DNA of 24,059 bases, taken from the NCBI GenBank assembly GCA_964462125.1, contig CAYWXT010000063.1, positions 1 to 24,059 of the forward strand. The letters run 5' to 3'. Shown one piece after another: positions 1 through 7,557 of the stretch. The notes under the pieces were generated by a model. It was not told the origin of the DNA, did not search any database, and was given only the letters and a program-made list of their open reading frames with translations. The stretch is from JAWLFY01 sp964462125 (GTDB lineage Bacteria > Planctomycetota > Planctomycetia > Pirellulales > Pirellulaceae). The stretch's first letter is position 1, and each line of letters opens with the position of its first letter. Position numbers and translations under genes: made by a program.

Positions 1-1911
1 CTTTTTCAAATCAGGGTTCCCGATCACGCGGCTGAAACCGCTCTGAATCGTCGCCAGGAACATCCCATCGGAGTAACGGTCGGAAAGGTTCGGTGCCCGT
101 TCGGCATAGCCAACCCCCAGCCGCAGCCCCCAGTTCGGATCGAGTTCCAATTCATTGGAGAAGAAGAACGAAGTCACCATGTGCTGGTTGGACAGATCTT
201 CGTCGATGTTGCCGTTGAGGTCGGTGAAGTTGCTCTGCGTTGCCGACAGGATATCGCTGCGTTTGGCTTCGGTTCGTGACCAGCCGACACGCACGCCGGT
301 AGCGAGCCGCCAATAATCCCGGAGCTGGAATGAGGACTCGCCATAAAACCCGGGCTCGATCAACTGGGAACGGGGCAACTGGGTACGAATGGTGCTGCCA
401 TCGATGTCGTAGTCTTCACCGATCCGCTGTCGGACGTAGCGGATATCGGCCCCGTAGCCGAGGCTGGTCTGTGAATCGAGCTCGCGGGAGACGCCCGCTC
501 GCGTCCCTGCGGTCTTGAGTTCCCCATTGACGTCCCCGTTAAAGATGGCGGGAACCGAAGCGGAGCTGGATTCCTGCAGTGCCGCATCGACGCGTTGGAG
601 GACGGGGAAGTCGGTGCGCCGCTTGCCCGCCAGGTCCGTATCGCCTCGGAACTCAGTGTCGTTGAGCCAGCTATCGATGCGGTAGGCGGTTCCGGCTTGC
701 TCGTCCTTATTGATCAGGCTGTGAGTGACGGCATTGCTTTTCAAATGGTCGACGTCGAAGAACTGACCGGCGTACTCGGTCTCGTCCTGATTCAAATGGG
801 AGTAGCGGATCACACTGCGGGTGTTGTCATCGAGGTCGTACCCGAACACGCCGAACAAGTTCACCGCGTCGTAGCTGGAGGGAATCTTCAGTCCATTCCC
901 CGCTTCGTAGTCGCTCCCCTTCCGATACCCCACGTTGACGTAGTAGCCGGCACGTGTGCCCCCGCCGTAAAGCGTCGCGGTATTGTAGGTCTGGCCCCCG
1001 TTGGTGCGGATGTTGGTACCCATGCGCATGTGGTGTTCCGGGCCGCACTCGTATCGCGGCGTGGGGATCATGTCGATGTTCAGGAATGCGAAGCCGCTGC
1101 CGTGACGCAATCCATAGGGACCACTGATCACTTGCACGTCGGCGATCAGGGAGTGGTCGAGTTTGGACAGGATGGTGTCCAAGTCGCCCCGCACCGGCGT
1201 CTGGAACGCGCCGTTCAACGAGGTGTAGATCTGTCCGCTGTAGTAGCCGCGGATCCGGGGATCGAACGCCACGGGACTCCGTCGCCGGGCGCGGATCGTC
1301 TGCGTGGTGGGGTTGGAGACCAGCGATTCACCGACGTCAGGCAACGTCGCCAAGTTGAAAGTACTGGCGGTCACAACGTCCGCCGATGCCGTTTCCTTCA
1401 GCGATACCTGGTAGTCGCCGCGGACGTCTTCAATCGAATCGACCAAGCTGGGTGAATCGAGAGACTCGTTTTCGATCGACGACAGTCGCGGGGTGCTTGC
1501 GGTGTCAAACTGCGAGAAATCGAATTCGCTTTCAAATGCGAGTTCCCGCTGGGGCAAGCCGGCGACATCGCTCGGCTGCTCGATCTGCTCCGCCGATTCC
1601 TGAAACTGAACCAGCCCGATGGAGGCCAGATCATCGGCCAGTGACGTCGAAAAGAGGGCCGAGCGGGCAATGGACTTCCCCAGCCCCAGGGGCAACGATT
1701 CGTTGGCTCCGTCTCCGGCCAGAAAGACCGCTTGGCGAAGGAATCGAAACTCCGGTCCCTCCCCGACAGCCTCTCGGTCGTCCGCCGCCACGGGGCAGGC
1801 CCAAAGCAGGGGAAGCAAGATCAAGCCAGTGAAGGCAGTTCGCCATGCAGGCGACCGCTGGCCTGCTGGGTACTGCCCCCCATCATTCGGCGATTGTTGA
1901 ATCCGCATCAT
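1..1911 (-). CDS. TonB-dependent outer-membrane receptor, N-terminal part (partial, runs off left edge)
   Basis: A minus-strand frame stays open from an ATG-ATG pair at 1911 to base 1 (637 codons) with no stop, so the C-terminal barrel lies outside the window. Residues about 25-43 form a hydrophobic signal segment ending in PVAA|DD, a plausible signal peptidase site. Residues about 44-170 are acidic, Ser-rich and not recognised. Residues about 175-290 look like a TonB plug: IRGYYSGQIYTSLNG, then DVQVISGPYGLRHGSGFAFLNID, the latter matching the family's 'IEVlrGPxxxlyGxgaxxGxINi' element. The rest alternates polar and aromatic residues as in barrel strands (for example RYSHLNQDETEY, LGYGADIRYV, ELDPNWGLRLGVGYAERAPNLSDRY). 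Such receptors import iron chelates, cobalamin or glycans across the outer membrane using TonB; the substrate cannot be told from this sequence. I saw no clear TonB box. The gene follows the kinase gene in the same direction after 217 bases. Confidence 0.85.
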   Translation of the reverse strand, partial: MMRIQQSPNDGGQYPAGQRSPAWRTAFTGLILLPLLWACPVAADDREAVGEGPEFRFLRQAVFLAGDGANESLPLGLGKSIARSALFSTSLADDLASIGLVQFQESAEQIEQPSDVAGLPQRELAFESEFDFSQFDTASTPRLSSIENESLDSPSLVDSIEDVRGDYQVSLKETASADVVTASTFNLATLPDVGESLVSNPTTQTIRARRRSPVAFDPRIRGYYSGQIYTSLNGAFQTPVRGDLDTILSKLDHSLIADVQVISGPYGLRHGSGFAFLNIDMIPTPRYECGPEHHMRMGTNIRTNGGQTYNTATLYGGGTRAGYYVNVGYRKGSDYEAGNGLKIPSSYDAVNLFGVFGYDLDDNTRSVIRYSHLNQDETEYAGQFFDVDHLKSNAVTHSLINKDEQAGTAYRIDSWLNDTEFRGDTDLAGKRRTDFPVLQRVDAALQESSSASVPAIFNGDVNGELKTAGTRAGVSRELDSQTSLGYGADIRYVRQRIGEDYDIDGSTIRTQLPRSQLIEPGFYGESSFQLRDYWRLATGVRVGWSRTEAKRSDILSATQSNFTDLNGNIDEDLSNQHMVTSFFFSNELELDPNWGLRLGVGYAERAPNLSDRYSDGMFLATIQSGFSRVIGNPDLKK

Positions 1912-2128
1912 TTTGCGTCCCAGCCGATCCTTCGGCGTGACGTTCCAAAACCAACCCCCATCCTTAGGAGTGTTCAACTCCTACATCGGTTAAATCCCAC
2001 GCAAAAATTGTCGAAACCATCCAGCGTGGGGCAAGAAAAACCGGTCGGTGCCGTCACGGTTTACCCAAACCTTCAAAACATCCTGAACGAGGTTTCAGTC
2101 GTCAGCCGCCCGAACCGATCGGTCGCCG
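1912..2128. promoter_or_regulatory. Intergenic region upstream of the TonB receptor with two inverted repeats
   Basis: These 217 bases separate the kinase stop codon from the receptor start, both genes reading on the minus strand. They hold two perfect inverted repeats. TAGGAGT/ACTCCTA lies at 1965-1971 and 1977-1983 with a 5-base loop, centred about 63 bases upstream of the receptor ATG. CCCACGC/GCGTGGG lies at 1996-2002 and 2024-2030 with a 21-base loop. Neither is followed by a T tract in either direction, so classical intrinsic terminators are unlikely. The shorter one is placed where an operator for the receptor could sit. The regulator is unknown. Confidence 0.4.
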
Positions 2129-5100
2129 CTACTGACGCAGTCCATTGATGGCACTGCCGATTTGCCGCCGCGTGCCGGCATTGATCGCATCGCTGGATTG
2201 CAGATCATCGAGCTGCTCAGCCAAGCGGACCGCGTCCCCTTCCAAGGCGGCGATCACCTGGTTCGGGTTCTCGCTGCGGCACGCCAGTCCGAAGTAGTAC
2301 CAAAGATTCCAACGTCCTTCGGTCCGCAGCCGCTCATAGGCCTCTCCCTCAGGCAGCTTGTCAATGGCGTCGATCAACCCTGCGATGGCCGGCCGGGTCT
2401 CCGTCCCATCGACCAGTCCCCGAAGGGCTCCAGCGTACTCGGCAAACGATTGACTCAAATCGTCATTCGCGGCGGTCGGCCCGGCCTGGGCCGCGACTTG
2501 CGCTGCCTGGCTGAGCCGCTCGACCGTTGTCTCGTGGTCCAACTGCTCACCGCGCGGGAACGTGAATCCAAGCAGGTCGAGCGTTGCTGCGCCGAGGAGA
2601 GGAATGACAAGGTCGGGCTCGTCACTCAGGTCCTGCTGCGCAGACCGCAGCATCTCGTCGTAGCACGCCAGCGATTTCTCGATGTCACCGAGATCGGTAT
2701 AGACCAACATTCGGATGGCAAGTGACTTCCATTGCTGTCGGGGGGAAGGTTCCTGGACCGTGGAGATGATATCGAGGACCTGACTCGCGTTGTCCGCATC
2801 GGTCTTGTACAGCAAGTCCGCGTAATGGATGGCGGCGTCGTTCGATTCATCGAGCAATCTTGGGGCAGTCTCATTGCGCAACAGCTCAAACACCCCTTCG
2901 GCGAATTGGAGGGCCGCCGCCTGATCCTTCCGCCGCTGGGCAAGGACCGATCGCCACAGTCCGCTCCGTGCCCTCAGATCGATCGGCAGGTCATCGCTCG
3001 GTTCGCGCAGGTGCGCTTCTGCTTCATCGAGCAGTGCCTCGGGGCCTCCGTGCTCGTGGTGACGAATCAGACAGCGGGCCAGATAAAGCGATTCCTTGAA
3101 TCCGCCACTGCCGCGTGTCAGCTTGACCGCTTCCCGGAACGCCTCGCAGGCCTGTTCGAACCGCTCCATTCTTAGCAGCTGGTCCGAAGACGCGGTGTAG
3201 CAGTAGAAGCCGAGGTCTTCACAGGCATTGCCGAGCGCACTGTATGCAGCCGCGGTCGACCATTCCTGGGACTCGTCCGGATACGACTCGGTCATGCGGA
3301 TTGCCAGCGATGCTTTTTCGCGGGCGCGTTCCAGCATCTCGGCTCGATCCGACGCGTGATAAAAGGCTCGCTGGACCAGGATGTTGGCGTGGTTCCACAG
3401 GGAATCGAATTTTTCGACGAGCCAGTTCGATTCGTCATCGATGGCGTCAACCGCCTGCTGGCAAAGGGCCGAAGCCCGATCGAGGGCAGCGACACGGTCA
3501 TCATTGTTGACGACAACCTTCGAGCGCCGTTCCGAAGCGAGGGCCATCTCGAGCAGAATGTTCGGCGTATCCCCCACCGCGGCTCGGGCACGCTCGATGT
3601 ATTGCTCCAGCGGCAAAACGTCCTCCACGCTGGTCCAGCGATCTGCCTGGAGATCCTTGTCCTTGCGGTAATACTCTGCCGCCTCCAACCACAGCGTCGA
3701 GGACCGCTGGGGGTGATCATCCAAGGCCGCTGCGACCGCGGCAGCGGTCTCCAAGTCGGCGTACCAGGGACCGGGATCGCCGGTTTCACGAAATGATTGC
3801 TCCACTTCATACGAACGGGCTGATTCGAGCATCCCGGCACAGAACGCCCGTGCCGCGTCGGTGTTCACCCGGGGATCCAGTTGTCGAACGGCCCCGTTGG
3901 AACGCCGAATGAGCACGCTGAACTGCTCCATGATAGGGGCGAAAAAGTTATGCGCCGTCTCGAGTCGCATCTTTTGGCGCGGCGATAATCGTTGGACCTT
4001 CTCCCCCGCCAAGTCGACCAATCGGACGATCGCCGCCTCTCGCTGCTTTGTCCCGCCGCCGGCACTCGGCTTGCAGCGTCCCAGTTGTACCATCAGCAAA
4101 CCGTGCAGCATCGGCGAACTCAACTCCGCTGGCTCGAGATCCTCGAAGTGACGGGTTGCGGCAAGATTCTGATCCCGCGCCGGCTTCGAAAGCTCGACCA
4201 ATGTCCGTTCGCGAATCCAGTCCGGGTCGGACGCGGCCGCCTCCCCCAGCCACTGCCCGGCCCGCTCGACCCAAACCGCCAGCGAGGCCTGGTCACCGGC
4301 GTAGCGATGTCGAAGCTCGTGGTCCTCGACGCCCGACTGCTGGCGAGCGTATTCGAGATAACGCTCTGCGACCCAGCCGCGGCGGGCGTCCGACCAGCCT
4401 GCCAACGCCCCCCCTTTTTTCTCCGCGTCGCGATTCCCGCCATTTCCGACTTTTTGACGAACTGTCTCGAGACGCTCGACCGCCGCATTCAAGTCTCCCA
4501 ACAGGACATCGGCGGCCGAATTGACCAGTGCGTCGTAGCCGGCCGGCAGCCGGTCCGCCGTTGCGGCGAGACCCCCCTCCTCCGCGATCACTTGGTGGAG
4601 CTGGCGGACCTTGGTTTGTGGCGGCCGCTGACCATCCCGCGCCAGCCGCTCCAACCGGATCGCCGCTGTCAGCGGGCGGAGCGAAGGATCGAGATTTGGC
4701 TCCTGCAGCAACGGATCGAGCGATTGATCCGACAACGCATCGGCCGAAATCGCGGCGGTGAGCAGCATCAGGTCGGCCGCTTCCGTGGGCGTCCCGGTTT
4801 TGTCCGCCAACGCTCTCACCGAACGCTGCAAGTCCATCGCGTCGGCCAAACTCGGCGAGTCGTCGTTGACCGCTTCGACGACCATCGCGACCGCCGCATC
4901 CAGCGACGACTGGGGGACCGAACGCAGGTCCTGCCCCCCTCCCGACTCTGCCAGTCGCCGAAGCCCAGGGAGCAGAGAACGCTCGGAGCTGAGCAACGTC
5001 AACACGTCGCGGAGCCAAGACCGCTGCGACCTCATCGCGGGATTGGAGGCGGACTGATCGAGCTCGTCCAGCCTGCCCAGATGCTCGCGGACCTGGTCGA

Positions 5101-7171
5101 GATCGCGACCGGCCAGCGCCCGATGAGCTGCGGACAGCTCCGCTTCGGCCGCCAATCGAGGGAAGGCCGACATCACGGCAGCAACCTCGGGCGAACTCCG
5201 GTCAGCGTCGGCGACAAACTGCCGCATCGACGCCAGCGACGCGTCGCGGAGCGGCGGCCAAAGGTTTCGGTAAAAGGCTGGAACCGCCGACAAACCCGTC
5301 TCGTCGACCAGCTTCTCACACGCGATCAAGCTTTGTCTCAACGGCTCGTCGGCGCTCACCGGCAACTCCGCAGTCCGACCATCGGGGACGGACTCGGGAT
5401 CCGAATGAACGATCGATTCGACCGCGATTCCAGCCTGGGCGATGCGGGCGAGCAGCACCGCGAATGCCGCCTCGAGCCGATCGGCCGGATCGCTGAATTC
5501 GTTCGGTCCAGATTCGAGCGTGGCCGCCAAGCGTCCAGCGGCATCGGTATCAAACGCACCGCGATGCTTTTGATCCAGCAACGTTTGGTTCAGCCAGGTT
5601 TCCAGGAGCAACCGTTCGCGAGCCGCGAAATCGGGTTCTGGCTTGGACAGTTCGTCGTCCATCCAACGGAGATCATTTTCGATGAATGCCAGGTCACGCT
5701 CGTTCAATCCGGACTCGTCCAATAAGGTGAGGCGAATCTTTTCGTTCAGCAACGAGATCGCCTTGTCGCTGAGCTGAGCCGCCTCGTCTCGGGTCTCGGC
5801 TTTGCGGTCCTCGAGCACACTGAGCGCCATTTTGGCCGCTTCACTGAGCCCGGTCTCTCGGGTCATGTACGCCACGTCGGCTGAGTCGCTGATCACGCGC
5901 CGGGCGTCCGCGAGCTCTTGTTCTGCCGTTCGGCCGCCCCTCAGACTGGCGACGGCGTCGGCGAAACCATCGGGATCCACCCACCGCCAACCGGCTACGG
6001 CGAGGGCCAGGACCAAGACCGAGGCGGCGACGCCGGCGGCCAACTTTCGCGGCGACACACCGCCCCCCTGGTCGACTCCCGTGGCCCGGGCCAGTGCGGT
6101 GATGAAATCGGTGCAGGACGAATAGCGGCGGGTCGGGTCGACCTCCATCGCCCGGGCGAGCACCTTGCGCTCCCCTGGGCTGACGCGGCTCAGGTCGAGC
6201 TTCCCCGTGCATTTGGCGACCACCATATTCGCTTGCGTCGTGATGTCGAACGGCAACAAGCCGGTGCGCAGTTCAAAGTAGGTCACCGCCAGCGAATACT
6301 GGTCAACGGAGCGGCTGTAGGTCTGTCCCTGCAACACCTCGGGAGCCGCGTAGGCGGGGGTCGCGAACGCTTGCTGGGTCGTCCGCATGTCCCCTTCGAT
6401 CTTGTTGGCCAAGCCGAAGTCACAAACCTGAGCGTCCCCGCCGACGATCAGGATGTTCTGAGGTTTGATATCACAGTGATAAATCTGGTGTTCGTGGTTC
6501 AATAGGTCGATCGCACCGGCAGCGGCCCGCAAATAACGGATCGTCTCACTTGGCGGCAGTCCCAGGGGCTGGGTCGAATCCTCGGCCGGAATGCCCGCCT
6601 CCCGACGGACCTCGAGGAGCCGATCATAGAGGGTGCGGTCCCCCAGACCCATGACGACGATCAGTTGCTGCGCACTGGCTCGCAGAGCCTCGCGATCTCC
6701 GGCCGATGCCCCCTCCTCTGCCGGGACGTCCACCGGCGTCGCGTCGACCCCGATCGACATCGTCTTGCCACTCCCCGCCGCGCCGGTCTCGTCGGATTGC
6801 TCCCGTCGCGGTAAAACGAAGTCAACGGTATCGGTGGAGAGCAGCTCGGTCTCGCCATCGGCCAATATCCGTCCCTGCTCATCCTTGGTCCAAAACCCGA
6901 ATACGGGGCAGAGATTGGGATGCTTGACGTTGCGGATCGTCTTGAGCGCCCGCAGCTCCTTCCGACCCCCCACCATCGCCAGCGACCGGATGACCTTCAG
7001 CGCCACCTGGACCCCGCCAGCCGCCTGCGCGATCCAGACGTCGCCAGCCATGCCGCTGCCGAGTTGTGACACGAGCGTGTAGCCTGGGACGACTTCATCC
7101 CCGAGGCGGTATTGCGTCTCGATCGGGGAATTGGGGGAAGTCGTGGGTCGGCTGGGTTCTGGTGATTCCAT
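2129..7171 (-). CDS. Giant membrane-anchored Ser/Thr protein kinase with long helical/TPR-like C-terminal region
   Basis: An Hanks-type kinase of about 1680 residues that phosphorylates Ser/Thr on proteins; the target is unknown. Numbering is from the ATG at 7171. A GTG at 7216 would add 15 residues, and neither start has a convincing ribosome site. Kinase landmarks are the glycine loop LGSGMAGDV (37-45), VALK lysine 59, catalytic loop HCDIKPQN (232-239), DFG (251-253) and APE (276-278). The usual HRD arginine is cysteine (HCD), so it is a non-RD kinase. About 75 extra residues, acidic and Ser/Thr-rich, sit between roughly 96 and 170 in the N-lobe. One membrane segment follows (about 376-397, ending GWRW). 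Some 1280 residues beyond it are rich in Ala/Leu/Glu helices, with TPR-like stretches near the end (for example ERFEQACEAFREAVKL). The C-terminal part would be on the far side of the membrane. This architecture is common in planctomycetes. The gene is divergent from the RTX/dockerin gene. Confidence 0.92.
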   Translation of the reverse strand: MESPEPSRPTTSPNSPIETQYRLGDEVVPGYTLVSQLGSGMAGDVWIAQAAGGVQVALKVIRSLAMVGGRKELRALKTIRNVKHPNLCPVFGFWTKDEQGRILADGETELLSTDTVDFVLPRREQSDETGAAGSGKTMSIGVDATPVDVPAEEGASAGDREALRASAQQLIVVMGLGDRTLYDRLLEVRREAGIPAEDSTQPLGLPPSETIRYLRAAAGAIDLLNHEHQIYHCDIKPQNILIVGGDAQVCDFGLANKIEGDMRTTQQAFATPAYAAPEVLQGQTYSRSVDQYSLAVTYFELRTGLLPFDITTQANMVVAKCTGKLDLSRVSPGERKVLARAMEVDPTRRYSSCTDFITALARATGVDQGGGVSPRKLAAGVAASVLVLALAVAGWRWVDPDGFADAVASLRGGRTAEQELADARRVISDSADVAYMTRETGLSEAAKMALSVLEDRKAETRDEAAQLSDKAISLLNEKIRLTLLDESGLNERDLAFIENDLRWMDDELSKPEPDFAARERLLLETWLNQTLLDQKHRGAFDTDAAGRLAATLESGPNEFSDPADRLEAAFAVLLARIAQAGIAVESIVHSDPESVPDGRTAELPVSADEPLRQSLIACEKLVDETGLSAVPAFYRNLWPPLRDASLASMRQFVADADRSSPEVAAVMSAFPRLAAEAELSAAHRALAGRDLDQVREHLGRLDELDQSASNPAMRSQRSWLRDVLTLLSSERSLLPGLRRLAESGGGQDLRSVPQSSLDAAVAMVVEAVNDDSPSLADAMDLQRSVRALADKTGTPTEAADLMLLTAAISADALSDQSLDPLLQEPNLDPSLRPLTAAIRLERLARDGQRPPQTKVRQLHQVIAEEGGLAATADRLPAGYDALVNSAADVLLGDLNAAVERLETVRQKVGNGGNRDAEKKGGALAGWSDARRGWVAERYLEYARQQSGVEDHELRHRYAGDQASLAVWVERAGQWLGEAAASDPDWIRERTLVELSKPARDQNLAATRHFEDLEPAELSSPMLHGLLMVQLGRCKPSAGGGTKQREAAIVRLVDLAGEKVQRLSPRQKMRLETAHNFFAPIMEQFSVLIRRSNGAVRQLDPRVNTDAARAFCAGMLESARSYEVEQSFRETGDPGPWYADLETAAAVAAALDDHPQRSSTLWLEAAEYYRKDKDLQADRWTSVEDVLPLEQYIERARAAVGDTPNILLEMALASERRSKVVVNNDDRVAALDRASALCQQAVDAIDDESNWLVEKFDSLWNHANILVQRAFYHASDRAEMLERAREKASLAIRMTESYPDESQEWSTAAAYSALGNACEDLGFYCYTASSDQLLRMERFEQACEAFREAVKLTRGSGGFKESLYLARCLIRHHEHGGPEALLDEAEAHLREPSDDLPIDLRARSGLWRSVLAQRRKDQAAALQFAEGVFELLRNETAPRLLDESNDAAIHYADLLYKTDADNASQVLDIISTVQEPSPRQQWKSLAIRMLVYTDLGDIEKSLACYDEMLRSAQQDLSDEPDLVIPLLGAATLDLLGFTFPRGEQLDHETTVERLSQAAQVAAQAGPTAANDDLSQSFAEYAGALRGLVDGTETRPAIAGLIDAIDKLPEGEAYERLRTEGRWNLWYYFGLACRSENPNQVIAALEGDAVRLAEQLDDLQSSDAINAGTRRQIGSAINGLRQ

Positions 7172-7216
7172 CGATTCGCCGGGGAGAGTCGCAATCTTCG
7201 CGCACTTTGCCGTCAC

Positions 7217-7557
7217 ACCTTCAGCGTTTCGTTATACCGTCGCAGCGGCGATGCGAACAGCAAATGGATCGCCATTGCCGAGCTGGCTACCACGGCCGTC
7301 TTCACCGGCAGTGGGAAATTATAGGGAATATGCCCCCGCAATGTTGCGTGAACCTGCCCCCGCAATTTTACTGGGCTGCAGGCTCGCCGAATTTTGGACC
7401 GTCCCGTTGGCGGGCCGGCCAGGTTTCGGGCCGGCCAGGTTTCGGGCCGGCCAGGTTTCGGGCTGGCCATGTTTCGGGCTGGCCATGTTTCGGGCGAACC
7501 TGACCGGTCGCCGATGTCAGACCCGTCGATCCATCCCACCAACCACCCCCACGTGAC
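7217..7557. other. Divergent intergenic region between kinase and RTX/dockerin gene
   Basis: This 341-base region lies between two genes reading outward and so should hold both promoters. It contains a 12-bp direct repeat (tgcccccgcaat at 7331-7342 and 7355-7366, 24 bases apart) and the 16-bp tandem array at 7411-7490. Short open frames on both strands here have low-complexity products derived from the array and no ribosome sites, so I do not call genes. No confident -35/-10 pair was recognised. Confidence 0.6.
7411..7490. repeat. Five-unit 16-bp tandem repeat containing GGCCGGCC palindromes
   Basis: Five contiguous 16-bp units occupy exactly 80 bases. The first three are identical (cgggccggccaggttt) and the last two are identical to each other (cgggctggccatgttt), differing from the first type at unit positions 6 and 12. 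Each of the first three contains the 8-bp palindrome GGCCGGCC. A degenerate sixth start (cgggcgaacc) follows. Units touch without spacers and the period is not a multiple of three, so it is neither a CRISPR nor an obvious coding repeat. It lies between divergent genes, so it could bind a regulator or simply be a slippage-prone minisatellite. Confidence 0.85.

Noticed and set aside
595..1455. 286-codon plus-strand open frame
   Set aside because: It is antisense to the TonB receptor, whose plug motifs are clear; the plus-strand product shows no domain.
1996..2030. Intrinsic terminator for the kinase gene
   Set aside because: The stem is only 7 bp with a 21-base loop and no T tract follows on the minus strand.
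3992..5725. 577-codon open frame on the plus strand
   Set aside because: It is antisense to the kinase gene, has an Arg/Gln/Pro-rich product with no recognisable domain, and long antisense frames are common in GC-rich DNA. The minus-strand kinase has clear motifs.
7411..7490. Possible CRISPR array
   Set aside because: The units are 16 bp and contiguous with no spacers, and no cas gene is present.
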